Program-made: the position numbers and the translations under genes
Source of the DNA: Kudoa neothunni
Taxonomy: Eukaryota; Cnidaria
Direction: 5' to 3'
Assembly (NCBI GenBank): GCA_964304625.1
Contig: OZ199840.1
Location: 7,750,001-7,814,000 of the forward strand
Length of the DNA: 64,000 bases
Notes under the pieces: generated by a model
Seen by the model: the letters and a program-made list of their open reading frames with translations, nothing else
Database searches by the model: none
Told to the model about the DNA's origin: nothing
Shown here: one piece after another, positions 22,601-35,150 of the stretch
Position numbering within the stretch: position 1 is the first letter of the stretch
Layout: every line of letters starts with the position of its first letter

Positions 22601-25600
22601 TTGGTGTTATTATTAGTTTATTTGTTGTAGATTCAGACGAAATATTGAATTCAATTGAAGTTCCATCTATTTACAATATATATAACGATAAATAAAATTT
22701 ATACCCGTTTTTTTATTTAAAATCGTTTTAATAGCATAGTTTCCACTAGGTACAATTTTTATAGCATAGTTAGTATCCGAATGCAACTTAACGATAGTAA
22801 ACAATGCATTGCATTTATCCAAACATAATTTATTGTCTGAGCATATGGCAGGATAATAATGTAGCGTATTTTCCTCTTTTACGTAAATTTTGCAAATATT
22901 TTCTAATCCAGAATTTGGTGTAAGTGTGAATCCATCCGAAGTTGGATTAACATTACTATCTTGAACAGAAAGAGTTTTTGATTGAGCTAAAAAATCTATT
23001 ATATCATTTTAAAATATTAAAAATTACTTATTTTATGGTAGAAATATTTCCTAGGCATATAATTTGACATATGCTTTATTGTTACCATAATATCATTCAA
23101 CAAATCAGTTGGATTTGGTGTAATACTCATCAACCCAAAGTTACATGGATTTATCTCGCTAACAGTTTTCCTCTCGGTTTCGCTAATTAATGGAGCATAT
23201 GTATTCCAAGATTTCAACTCACATTCTACAGCAAGATCACTATTTACATTACCATTTTCGTCCTTATTTTTATTGCTTATATTAATTTTTATTTTTCCAC
23301 CGTCGGTCGACGTTGTTACAGGGACATCACTACCATGCTTCACTAAAATATTTATTTTACTATACATTAATAAAACTTGTACATATATAAATGTTGTTTT
23401 GGTAGCTAACAGTGGGATCCATTCCTAATTTAAGAACGCGTATTTTTACTGCTTTAACATCTACTGAAATATTTCCAAATGTAACGTTACTACACAAACT
23501 ATAAACGCAGTTTGCGTTGTTCTCGCAAGCGTTTGAAAAAAATCTATTAGGCGATGAGCTAGTCGCATCAATCCATTCAAAGGTGCATATTTCAGAAGGT
23601 TCTTCGTTAATCAATTTTATCGTCAGTTTATCGTTTGCATCATTTACCGCTAATTCATAATAAAATCTGCTAAATACAGGTGCGTATTTTTTAATAAAAG
23701 AATTGTCGTAGAAATAGTGGAAGTCGAAATATTTTGAGCAACTTAAGTAGTAGTCTTCAACTAGTTCGTCGAATTGAATAGAATAACCGTCAGGGGTACA
23801 ACTTAAGTCAGATTGAGTTCTAGAGAAGGAACATAGCTTTGTTTTATCCTTGTATCCATCGCAGCTTAAAGGGCATTTGTTTACAGAAAATTTGATTTTG
23901 TCTTCATGCAACGTTACTGTATGCGTTATCTCCTCATAATGATCTTAAAAAAATTTAAAGAAATTACTAAAATTAATAATACCTATGTAATACGAAAAGA
24001 CCCGCCCAGCAGTAAAAGTAACAGATTCTGGATTCGAATTTTTTGTTGTTCCTGTTGACTGTGGATTCTGAACAAATTTGTCGATAACGTAAAAAATATT
24101 TACACAAATTAAGTCGATAATTACTTTATCAGTATCTAATGTAAGCATCCCTGATGAACTAAAGTCAGGTGTTTTAGTTTCTAGATAAGTGACTGAAATA
24201 TAATTTAGCTTATTTTGGTTATTATAATTAATAGAAAATTCTCCATTAAGCTGATTGCAAGTTTTTTTAATTTCCTTTTCATCATCACCACCACTCACAT
24301 AATTAATGAATTCCTCATTAGATATTTTAATTGTGCATTCTTTATCATTATTAGCGTACAAATCATTCTTGAATTTTGCGTTATACTCTTTCTTTTCCGA
24401 ATCATATCGTATAATCATTTTTAGATCATCATAAACAGATTCCCCTAAAAAAATACATTTATTTTTTCTATTTATTTATTACTAAATATTTCAGTTTTCG
24501 ATGGCAAAGCATAATCTGTATTAATTACAACTATTTCGTAAGCAATATCATGTGTGAGAGTTTCCCATTGAACATCTATCACATTAGATGTTACAGCGGG
24601 AGCACAATCGTTGTTCAAACAATCAAGTATCGTCGTTAAAGATTCTTTTTCTATTATTATGAATTTCCAAGAATCTCCAAGGTTTCCATCTGGATAAGCA
24701 GACATTGTGACAGTCACTTTTTGCGAGTTATCATCACTTGATTTTCGTGCGTTTACAACGATCCCATTAGCTGTTTAAAATAATTATTATGCCATCATTT
24801 ATATTGAATACTAGTAATTTGAGAGGTATCAGCACAGGTATAACCTTTAGAGCAAACAGTGATTTTGTAGTTCGTTATTGGATTAAGGTTTACAATGGTA
24901 AAGGGACCAGCACAAGTATCAGAACAAAACATTTTTTGTTTATTTTTTTCACATGTAGCAGGAAACTTTGATGCTTCGTTTTCAACGTCAAAATAGTATA
25001 GTTCACATATAGCACCACTATTAGACCCAGTAGCAAAAAGGTTGGCGATAGTTAGCGATAGTTGCGTATTTTCGGTATTAATATTAGTTGTTGTGATTGG
25101 ATTTCCACTTTGAAATTCATTCCCTAATTAACCATCTAATTTAACATTTAAATATCATATTACCATTAGTTTTAAAATAAAAGTATCGATGGTAATGTTT
25201 CACTTCAGGTGAATCTAAGGTTGTTAACCCCGTTATTTTAACTTTTAGAATGTATTCAGTTAACGGTGAAAGTCCTGTTATAGTTTTTTGAGCGAAACCG
25301 TTACAACCACCGTTACATGTTGCATCTTTGCCAACATTTTCAATCCCAAAATGTTTTTCCATTATTTTTACTTCCGTAATCATTGCCCCCTCCACTGCAG
25401 TGCCACCTTCGTTTTTTTTCAAATCAGATAAATCAAGTTTTACTTCGTCATTATTATTTGTATGGGTAACTGAAAGTTGATTACTATCAACTACAAAATC
25501 AATCAAAAATATAAAGAAATTAAATTAATACATGTCACAGTTTGAATAAATTCTTTTGATGTTGATTGACCAATTGATTTTACAAGTACTTGAGCGAATT

Positions 25601-26583
25601 TAAAAGCAATATCATGTAGCAATGTCGCTTTATAGCACGGCTGTAGGCATGGGCCAGCTTTATTTATACTTGAGCAATAGGACGAAAAGTGTGAATCGTT
25701 AATTTCTTTTATACCGAAGTAACATATCTTTGATGGTTCTGGGTTCTGTAGTTGTATTGTATAGTAATATTTCGAATTACGCTGTCCTTTTTTCCCTGTT
25801 GCAATAAACCAATCTTCAGCCGGTTTTTTAGGATTAAGAAATATTTCAGGAGATTGATCATTGAATTCAACAAAATATTTTGGTTGATACGACTTTGTAT
25901 GAAGAGTTATAGTTTTCACAGCGTAAAAGGCATTGTCGGAATCCAATTTAGTTTCTTCTTCACCGTCAATTTTGATAGAAAAGCCCTTATTAATTTTTCT
26001 TTTGGCGGAAACAGAAAATTGGTAATTATTCTTTACCACAGTATGAACACTCTTTATATAAAGGTCTATCATATAATATTTTTAGAATAATAAATCTTAT
26101 TTAAATACCTTTGACTTTAAATACCCTCTTAACAAGGCATCTTTCTACATCATCTTCGCTTTTCCCTTGACACCATCTTAAATATTTAATTTTCTTAAAT
26201 GCATTGTAGTCAAACTTCATTTCGACTTTTTTGCAATCATAAATGCATTGGTTTGAACCGTCAACAAGTTTAGCGTTAGCATTTAATATATCAGCAGTAC
26301 AGGTTGGAATAGCTTTAAGTATCGAATTATCTTTATCATAATACTGCAAAGCACATTTTCTGTGACTATTTTCAATGTTATATCCAGAAAAAGAGAAAAT
26401 AAATTTTTTTGGGTCTGATTGAAAATTCTGTTTCATTATATTATTATCAATATCGTGTGTAATGACAAATTTTCCCCCTAAAACTAACAAAAATTAGATA
26501 TTATAAAGAATTAAAAAATTACTAGTAAAATACAAGATGCACATTGTAGAAAAATACATGAACCTCTCTGATATTACTGTCAT
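19678..26583 (-). CDS. Giant type I membrane protein with tandem cysteine-rich FN3-like domains
   Basis: One minus-strand gene of about 20 exons runs from a signal-peptide exon (26583-26523, MTVISERFMYFSTMCILYF...) to a transmembrane exon. Introns are mostly short; the whole product should approach 2,000 aa. Exons include about 26482-26106, 26072-25503, 25506-25141, 25080-24780, 24717-24472, 24418-23945, 23911-23360, 23367-23017, 22990-22700, 22210-21923, 21764-21252, 21204-20911, 20862-20545 and 20443-20246; edges are approximate. Each domain of roughly 90-110 aa repeats a pattern: an early Cys (for example PTCIIKVSRAN), a C-x(4-6)-C-x(2-4)-C cluster, then a beta segment like ISELTAGTNYLISVTI, which suits a fibronectin-III-like fold with conserved disulfides. 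The end is a juxtamembrane segment, a helix (MIPIVAGLLAVIGSIVY) and the short tail RRNIDDDTYEL with stop at 19680-19678. Surface or host-contact adhesion is inferred. No orthologue was recognised. Some neighbouring ORF ends overlap and mark splice sites. Confidence 0.7.
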
Positions 26584-27925
26584 TTTTTGAGACGAGAATA
26601 ACTTTAATAGTATTTATATCTATGAATGTGCGTATGTATTGTTAGTTAAGAACGAAAAATCTATTGATTTCATTCGGTCGGAAAAATTAATTCCCAAGTT
26701 TTCTATTTGATAATAATAATAATTATATTGATAACTTGAATACAATAAACACCATAAACAACTATTATATTGATGATATTGTTATTATTATTATTAAGCG
26801 GACCCATGTTTTCTAAATTTATATTTAATTAAAAAAAATTTTTTAAAATATATATCGAGAAATATTATTCTACACTGAGTAATATATTATCCGTTTATTC
26901 AATGTGATTTTAAATGTTGTATCATTTTTGTTATTGATAGTATTTTACGTACTTATTCCACACAAGCTCAAACAAGAATTCATATTAATTTTATTATAAT
27001 TATATTAAATTTTTAATAGTTAAAAAATATTTATAGAGAAAATATGCAATTTTTTTTATCGTTAACACACAAATTGTCGACATTGAGATTAATTTTAAGA
27101 ATACTGTAAAAACTATGGTTTTGAGTATTCTGGAAATTTGTCAAGATATTTTATCTAATTCATTCTGAGTTTTACGAATTATATTAATTGTAATTAATAT
27201 TGATGTAAGGGAAGTTATTATTAATACGAAAAATTCCATCCTCTAAGGGGCTTGGGATGAAAAACATCCCAGGATTTTTTTTCTTAAATTTACTCAGAAA
27301 ACAATTTTGAATTTACTTGAGAATTTTTAGTATATTCTATAGATAGAATTTGGAGTATATTTACATCTATTACAAACTTAATATGGTTCGACTCAATCTT
27401 CGTGGATTATTTTCAACGAGTGATAAGGCCTTGCCTTAAGTAATCTAAATGACAAGTTATTATCTAACTTAAAACTAAGGGAATGGTTATCATCAAAAAA
27501 TTCACTGAAGGCGCTCATCTTAATTCACCCACCGGAGTGGTCCAACTATTCCAAGCTTCTTGCTCAAATAATCTCATTTTTCTACATAACCCTAATTGGC
27601 GCTTAGTTAAAATAAAATCTTCGAGGAAATATTCTTCAACATTATAATTAAAAAATAAACTTTTGTTAGTTATTAAAACCTGATATATCTGACAAAATTG
27701 ATGTTTCTCCGTCCATCTGATAGGAGAACCTCAATATTAATCAAGGGGAAACATTCGAGTGATCGACGAAGAATGCCGCACTGGATTAGGTGAGATACTA
27801 GTTGAAGATTTTCCTGGAAATTTGTTGATAGAATTTTACAGGATTTCTCATTTAATTATTTATAATGTTTCAAGTTAATATAAGTAAAAAAACCTTTTGG
27901 TGTTTTCACCCCAAACCCGTTAGAG
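26584..27925. other. AT-rich intergenic region
   Basis: No gene seen. It contains a perfect hairpin TGGGATG-aaaaa-CATCCCA at 27253-27271 followed by a run of T, and the 5' flank of the large membrane-protein gene. Confidence 0.45.
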
Positions 27926-29514
27926 CAGGGTTCTCAACCGGGGGTAAAATTTAGATAACAGGAGGTAAATTAAGTAAAATCAAAATCGGATTGGGGAAAT
28001 TTTTGCATTATGGGTAGTGACGTATTTCAGGGTTTCTAAGGAATTATATTATTAAGGACTATTAGACTCAATAAGAATTAGGCAGATATTCTTAAAATGT
28101 TTTTAGGAATAATTGTTTAAAAACTATTTACAAAACTCTTATCAATCTCTTTCTTTTACGCCTCGTTTATCTTTTAGTGGTGTAACCTAATACAGTAGGT
28201 AACCAATTTCACGCACTTTTTAAAAACCAATTTAGTTAGAATATTTATTACTCATTATTTACATAATATGTTTCTTATAATATTTCAATCAAAAATTATA
28301 TAAAAATTATTTTAAAAAGTTGCTAAATAACGTAATTAAAAGTCACGTGATTGACCTAACTCCACGCACTTTTCCTGGGTGCTTCTTGTTTATTATTTTG
28401 TTAAATCAATATTTAATGCCAAAAATTCCTATAACTATACCTATTGTCGAAGAGTACAATAATACTAATTCTTATGAAAGTCTTCAATCTAACAACCCAA
28501 AAACTGTCACTATATCACATTTTAAAATACCTATTATCCCGACTCCTAATGGCTTCCTAAAGATGAAAAAAAAATAATCAAAACCTATAAATGATTGTGT
28601 AATCTAAAAATAGAAATCATTTGCATGCAAGACAATTTAATTCTGTTGATGAAAGTGTATATGAGTGGATTGGGTGGACGCGAAGCAGAAAGATTGTAGT
28701 AAGTGTCGTCACGATAATTATCAAGAGAAATCAATTGGTCGAAGAAAAAGGTTTATCTTCGTGTGCAATTCGTGGTGGGTTTCGCTCTTTTAAAAAAAGG
28801 TCCAATATTAACAAATCAAATTTTATTAGCTAATCTACTGTTGCTACATCTGAAACTACTTCAGAGTAGACCAATAAAATCAGAACTTTTTTGAAAGATA
28901 CTCTGAAAATTTTATTTACAATGTAAATGAAACTGCCTTATTCCACCGATAGCAACAAGGGGAATATTTCATAGATCGTTGAAAAATTAATATATAGTTA
29001 ATTAGCCTTTATAAACGCAATTTAATCATAATTAAATGCCGATTTATTCTGAAATGATTACGCACGAAAGTGTGTGAAATTGGACGTGACCGGTTTTACG
29101 CACTTATTTCCTTGGTCCCGAGGGGATTACGTGAAATTGGGTTTTTACTGTAATAATACTTAAAATAACTATTTTCTTGGATAACAATATCCGTATATTA
29201 TTAGTTTTACCCAGTTTTAATTATTTTTATTCCATAAGAACGAAGTAATGGGAAAGAACTAATTTTATTTGGCAAAATTTAAAAAATTAAACCTGTGTAA
29301 AGCTTGTGAGCAAGAGATGATGGGATTAAAAATTGTCATTATGTATGTGTGCATGCCATTTAAGACCAGAATTTACCCCTTAAATAGTCTGCTATAGCTA
29401 AGCCAATATAAAAACTTAAAATAAATATGAATTTGATTTCCAAGTTAAAGGGGGAAATTTTGTTTGTTCGCTAGGCCGAGGGGGTAAATTTGAAAAAACA
29501 GTTGAGAATCCCTG
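27926..29514. mobile_element. hAT element carrying a nested pogo element
   Basis: The left end is CAGGGTTCTCAACCGGGGG and the right end, inverted, is CAGGGATTCTCAACTG. Flanking 8-bp duplications are cgttagag and tgttggag (6 of 8 match), as expected for hAT. The subterminal 'GGGGGTAAATTT' is shared with the element at 4091-4478. Without the nested insert the element is only about 630 bp and has no hAT transposase, so it is non-autonomous. Confidence 0.7.
28193..29150 (+). mobile_element. pogo/Tigger element nested in a hAT element, transposase decayed
   Basis: The element is flanked by TA at 28191-28192 and 29151-29152. Its inverted ends are CAGTAGGTAACCAATTTCA and CAGTAAAAACCCAATTTCA. Inside, at 28621-28833, is a recognisable CENP-B-type DNA-binding domain: DESVYEWIGWTRSRKIVVS, later CAIRGGFRSFKKRSNIN (Tigger: 'ALYEWF...R....VSG....', 'GWL.RFKKRHNI'). 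Just after it another frame gives FIYNVNETALFHR, matching the start of the pogo DDE domain ('IYNVDETGLFYR') with the catalytic Asp replaced by Asn. Frames are broken and most of the DDE domain is missing. It inserted after the surrounding hAT element. Confidence 0.75.
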
Positions 29515-30842
29515 TGTTGGAGAATGGAATTAGTTGGGGTCATGACTTGAACTTATATTTTAGCAACGTTTTTGATATGTGGTACGTTTAATAAATATAG
29601 GAAAATAGCGTAAATTTCAATTTTCTATGAGAAGGCTGTAAAATTTTATTCCCAAATTAAACATGGTTTTAAAATATACAATCGCTATATCTTCTTATCT
29701 AGTATACTCTATAATCGATTATATTTCGATAAAATTTTATTGCATATCTCTATGCAATAGGTAACCGGTTTTCCGTAACTTTCCGCGTGCAATAATAAAA
29801 AAGTATGGCAGTGGCTATTGTAACGGATCTGTTTAATCCACATGCTCGGAGCGTCTTTTGCAACGAGAGGAAATTACTCCTAAACTAACATGTTTATAAA
29901 AATTTTAACTTCATTTTCCTAATAAATGATTTTGTCGTTAAATAATTTTTACTTTTTGAAGGAAGATGGTATGGGGGAATTTTCAAGGCTGTTTCTGGAA
30001 ATTGAGCCATTACATAACGACATTTTGATTTGATAGATCACAGAAATAATAACATAAGCTTTCTGAAACAATAAACTATTGAAATTGCAAAAATTTCCTG
30101 TATATTGTATGTTTTCTGTAATATGAATTACCAAGTGCAGGAGCACGCGCTATCGTGTAAGACTTAATAAATTAATGGTATTGGTTCCTCTGTTGGTTAA
30201 CATCTCTCTGATTTTATACGTTCTATTATTGAAAATTATAACCTTATTTATTAAACATTTTTTCTCAAATTTTATAAGACGAACAATTTGTACTAGTGTG
30301 TAACTCTTTCTATTTAAAGCAATGTTTTACTTAATTTATAAAATCAATAATAATTTTTTATTTTGATTCAGATTTAAATTGATTTATGTTGAACAAAGAG
30401 TCTTGAAAATTGATTATCGTCTAAACATATTGTGGTTATTAAGAATCAATAAAAATTATAAGTTGGATGAAATTTTAAATTGATGTAGTATCACTTACTC
30501 AACTTTGTACATGCTTAGTGTCTAATTATTTCGGCGAGATAAGTGAAATTCAGTTGAGCAAGATATTCTCAAACAATAAGTCTGTAAGCATTACTACTGT
30601 TAACAAGTATTATATGTAAATGAAGATTCAGATTTATCAAATAGAAACCCATTTTTATAAAATTATAATGGTATTATTGAACTCTCATCAGAGAAACCAC
30701 CAGCTTGGTCTTAGGACAAAAACGACCTATTTTTGGAGGAATAATTCCTATTAAGCAAGAAAAATATTTTGAAATCTAAGGATATGTATAAATTATCGTG
30801 AGCTAATTTATTATGATTTGGCGTTATCTTGTCCATCTAAAG
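29515..30842. other. Intergenic, minor repeat traces
   Basis: No gene. About 29811-29890 (GGCAGTGGCTATTGTAAC, then GATCTGTTTAATCC) resembles 43601-43680 and, inverted, about 44430-44475, so a small dispersed repeat exists. Its ends could not be set. Confidence 0.35.
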
Positions 30843-31803
30843 CAGGGGTATTCAAACTTTTTTTTGTCGACCTCTCTCCGAAATCTTACTCAAAATATTA
30901 GAGTATATTCATTTTTTTGACTAGAACAATTAAACATATGTGTAATTTAGCCCATCAATATTCTATTTCCAATATATAATAAAGTGTGAAATTATATTAA
31001 CCCCCAAAAATGCTTTTATTAACGATGTAACATCAAAATTTATTAGAAAATTTACCACACTGAATCTATTTTTGATCATAAATCATATTTAATCGACTTA
31101 CCATGTTATTTCGCTTGTATATGATTATAGTTACATAATTTTGCACATATATAAATACAATGGCAAATTTTTACATTAAAGTACGCATATATATATATAT
31201 ATAGAAAAGTTAATATTTATTCATGGCTTTCTCTAAAAGTTAATAGGCATATCTTAATCATTACCCAAGGATTATGTTTCTTAGCTTGAGGGCGCTTGAA
31301 GAATTTTTGAAGTGTCCACAGGGGTTCCAACGACACTTACAGATTATTATATTTATTTTCGTAACTTTTGTAATTACGATTCAAATCAATTTTAAAAATT
31401 AGACCTATTTTTCTTAGTCGATTATAAACTTAAAATAAACTATCGTTATTGTTTCAAAAATTGTTTATAACAATGAGTGCTGTTGACCATTAATATTTAA
31501 GAAAAATAAAGCCAGTGTATTCACTTGTTTTTGTGAGCTACTAAGTATCTGTAAATAAATGAAAAACATTGAATTACATATCTAGGAAAGGTGGCGTTTG
31601 ATTTTAACTTAAAAAACAAATGTCATGGGGTAGTAATAATTAATATAATTAAATAATGTAGTATGGAGTAGGAAGATGGGGAGCATTACCTTAAAAATTC
31701 ATAAAATTCATTGGAATCTCTATAACACGCATCAACCCCCATTCGATCCATAGCGTAATTATCGACCCCCTAGAAGTTCTCATCACCACTTTGGAGACTC
31801 CTG
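30843..31803. mobile_element. Non-autonomous hAT element
   Basis: The left end is CAGGGGTATTCAAACTTTTT and the right end, inverted, CAGGAGTCTCCAAAGTGG. The 8-bp target duplications are atctaaag (30835-30842) and atctaaaa (31804-31811), matching at 7 of 8. GTCGACC near the left and GGGGGTCGATAATTACGC near the right are subterminal inverted motifs. The 961-bp interior has no open transposase; it includes an (AT)n run near 31188-31202. Confidence 0.75.
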
Positions 31804-31811
31804 ATCTAAAA

Positions 31812-32373
31812 TAAAGAGCACTGAGTGTCCTAGAGAGTCTAGATTAACAGTTGTTGGTATTTGTATAAAGAGAAAAAAATTAATTATATGTGTGAAATAA
31901 TGATTCTCAGTTGAAATAAAAAATTTTCTTTGCGTTACTAACAACCAAATAAATTGCAGTATGATAAAAATAATATATTGTTATATAGCGAAAAGATAGA
32001 TCATTTGATATGTAGAATATTAAACTCGAACAAGTAAAAATATAATCTTATAGGGTTATGTAAACAGTGCATTATTTATGAACTTAGGAGTTATAGCGCT
32101 GCTTGAATCATGCGCACCCCAGGAAATTTGCATTAATAATTGTTGATACTTCGCTTTGCATTATCCATATTGCTCAGAATTAGAACAAATATAATTACAT
32201 TTATAAATTAAAAATTGCTATTGAAGGATATAAAAATAATTTTTAACCATTGAATTCATTATCCTAAAATAAGAAAATTTGTTGTCTTGGATTTCTTTTA
32301 AAATAGTTTAACATTTTAGCGAAAAAATCATTTATTAGGAAAATAAAGTTGAAATTTTTATAAACATGTTAGT
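31812..32373. other. Intergenic, no gene seen
   Basis: AT-rich sequence with no recognisable feature. Confidence 0.4.
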
Positions 32374-32809
32374 TTAGGAATAATTTCCTCCCGTTGCAAT
32401 AGCCACTGCTATAATAATAAATCCTAAATGGTCCATTGCTACAATGGAAATATGCATGGCAATTGATGCTGAAAATCTTATTTCTGATATTTTGGTATAA
32501 ACAGGTATTTTTGATTTGAAAACATATTTGCTTTCATATATTTTTGGTAGGTTCATTCAAGATTTACTATCGATATGTCTCTTATAATCTAAAACAGAAA
32601 TATTATAATTATTGTTGTTATTAATATTTATAACCTTCATGATCCTCAACTGCTAATACTTTAAGCTGAAATAAGGTATTACACCAACTACAAAAACATT
32701 TATTTGAAGATTTCTCGTACTGAAGCCAAAATCGATTAGTTTTCCATTTATCTTGAAATGCACGTCGAATGTCTAATTTTATTATAATGTTTTGTGATGC
32801 GTCAGTCAT
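32374..32809 (-). pseudogene. hAT-type transposase remnant, N-terminal part
   Basis: The minus-strand frame starting at 32809 reads MTDASQNIIIKLDIRRAFQD, then WKTNRFWLQYEKSSNKCFC-SWC. This matches the BED-like start of hAT proteins of the ZNF862/ZBED class ('R.FQ..WL..FPWL.Y......CS.C'). A further piece gives LDYKRHIDSKS, supplying the histidines of that finger. Then the frame 32556-32374 reads FKSKIPVYTKISEIRFSASI and AMHISIVAMDHLG, like the conserved 'SEIRFAAFIAEHNL...ADHL' block. The pieces lie in two frames with stops between. The catalytic domain is absent. Confidence 0.6.
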
Positions 32810-33077
32810 TTTAAAATTAAGGTTGACAAAAAATAGGACTAATTTTACTAGTTTGTCTGAAATCGGACATCGTTGACAACGTTGTGTATGTCTATTTCTG
32901 TATCTTTGTTAAATACGTCAGTACGAAAAAATTTACTCCAGACAGAAATAAATATTTGTAACTTTTAAAGTTTAATATATTTAACAAAATTTGTTCACTT
33001 ATTGTTACGATGGTTGGTTATATAAAGGATGTAACCACTCTTAATGCATGCGTAATCAGCAGAAGAACCGCCTAGAA

Positions 33078-33258
33078 CAGGGGTGCCCGCACCTTAGGAG
33101 GTGCGAAGTTTGGTCTCAGGTGGTGCGAGATCCGACCAAAATTGAAAATAATTGTTGATAAATTATAGGTCAGTTACACCTTATCGTATGCAATGGGATG
33201 CGAAATTCGTTTTGTCATAAAATGGGGGTGCGAGTCCAGTTTTATTTGGGAAGCGCTG
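33078..33258. mobile_element. Short hAT MITE
   Basis: A 181-bp element with ends CAGGGGTGCCCGCACC and, inverted, CAGCGCTTCCCAAATAA, typical of hAT MITEs. The flanking 8-mers gcctagaa and ccctagaa match at 7 of 8. The interior is GC-rich with GGTGCGA repeats. Confidence 0.75.
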
Positions 33259-35150
33259 CCCTAGAAGCTATGGCTCGAGGGTTCCAAGCCTTCCTGCGAT
33301 TATTTATTACATTATAATGTTTGTTTATTTTGAATTTTTTCTAAATTTCTTTGTGAACTAATCATTTTCGGTTTTTATTGCAAAGCATTTTGAAGATTAG
33401 AAGTATTAAAATCAACAATTCAAGTTACTCAATAGCAAGAACATCAATTTTACATCTTTTTTCAATTTTTTAAACTTTATATAAAATTAAACCATCAAGA
33501 ATTGATTCCGACTTTATATATTATTATTTTAATCTTTATCAAGATAAAATTATCGAAAAAATATTCTAAAATATAACGAATTACGCGCATTTACGCAGTA
33601 TCGATAGTTTACTGCATAATAAATGGACGTTTTTATTTAGATTTTCGTTTAAAATTTTGTAGTTTGTGGTTATATCAAAAACATTACAATATTTATAAAC
33701 AGATTTATGAGATAAAGTTAAATATTTCAGAATATTCATTAGTATGGATGGTGGATTGGCATCTAAAATTTTTTTGCTTCGTTCACCGGTCAAGCGAAAA
33801 GCTCAATTTTACACGCCAAGAATTGAGATGAGACCCATACGCGAGCCAATACTTTAATTGAACATGATTTATCATTCTAAACTGAGCGATGAGCATAGAC
33901 CATTTTTTGTACAGTTGTAAAAGAGTAAATTTAAACTGAGAATATTTAATTTGATGTCTCTTTTGAATAAAACAAAAAAACTAAACTTATTGAACCCGAA
34001 AATATTATTTTATCAACATAATAACCTTTGTTCGATTGTACTGATAAAATTCCTTTTCCTTAATATTTATTTTTCAGCAAAAGCTTAAAAAGTAAAAATA
34101 AAATGGGTTAAAATGAAGAATAATGGCCTAATTATTAGATTATAGATTATAATTAGTTCGAGTATTAATCGTATATTTTTCAACCCAGGCTAACGTTGTG
34201 TTTATGCTATAATTGCTTCCAGTAATGATTTATTTTCATTCAATACGTTATTTTTGGTATTATAGTTATGCATTTACTACAATTGAACGTCTCATGTTTG
34301 CATAAAATACGATTTTTTTTCTTATAGGCATAGATTTAACGCTAAGCAATTGCTAAGGATGAAATATTACAATATAAAAAAATTAAATTAGAGTTGTCTG
34401 ACTTAAATTCTACAACACATAGAGTATGCTTCACTTGAGTCAACTTAATTGGTGGTATAGCCTGTCGAAATAATCGCGGGGGACCAGGAATTCTCTACAT
34501 TAATAGATTACCGCGAATGCTATTGTGGTGACAAATATCGGTAGGTGAAAGTACCCTATTGATGACGTAATACTGAACAATACTCATTATTAAAATATTC
34601 AACGAGTTCGTTTCTGTACGTTGTCGCTGATTTGGATTACGGCCATTATTCTGCATTTTTACCATAAAATGAAATATTCAAACTCTTATGATACTATAAG
34701 GATACCAAGATTTTCTAGTAACATATCAAACGTTTCACAAATTCGAATGTCTCCATCATGGGTCGATGGTGGATTAGTACAATTCCAATATTTCCATAAA
34801 ATTGTACCTCATTATTTTAAAGATCTTTTCGATATATCCAATTATCTTATTCAAAATTGAAAATAGTCAATATATTTGATTAATCATAGACACGCCTATT
34901 TCAAATTAATAAGAGACACGGAGCACAAACATGATTATTGATTGCATCACATCCTCGATAAGAAATGTTCTGAGTAGTAAGAGGAGCATCAATAAAACTT
35001 TTCTACACGTTAATAAAACCAATAGTAATAAATCTTAAGCTGGATTGCTAAAACAGAGTGTATTTTGATATCGGACAATATCGTATAATGTTGATTCCAT
35101 TCGGCAATAGTCGATGGCTACAGTTAACAAGGGGGTTTGTCAGTCCATCG
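33259..35150. other. Intergenic region upstream of TAF4
   Basis: No supportable gene. The frame at 33793-33581 (minus) contains ERSKKILDANPPSILMNILK and looks a little like a helix-turn-helix, but it is short and isolated. The frame at 34621-34860 has no resemblance. A stretch with less AT bias at 34430-34590 is unexplained. The frame open from 35058 runs in phase into the TAF4 start and could extend it. Confidence 0.4.

Noticed and set aside
21273-26090. Plus-strand open frames within the large membrane-protein gene
   Set aside because: They are Phe/Ile-rich shadows of the minus-strand exons, with no family likeness and no splice logic.
28320-28577. 85-codon frame as an independent gene
   Set aside because: It lies inside the nested pogo element upstream of its DNA-binding domain and most likely belongs to that transposase remnant.
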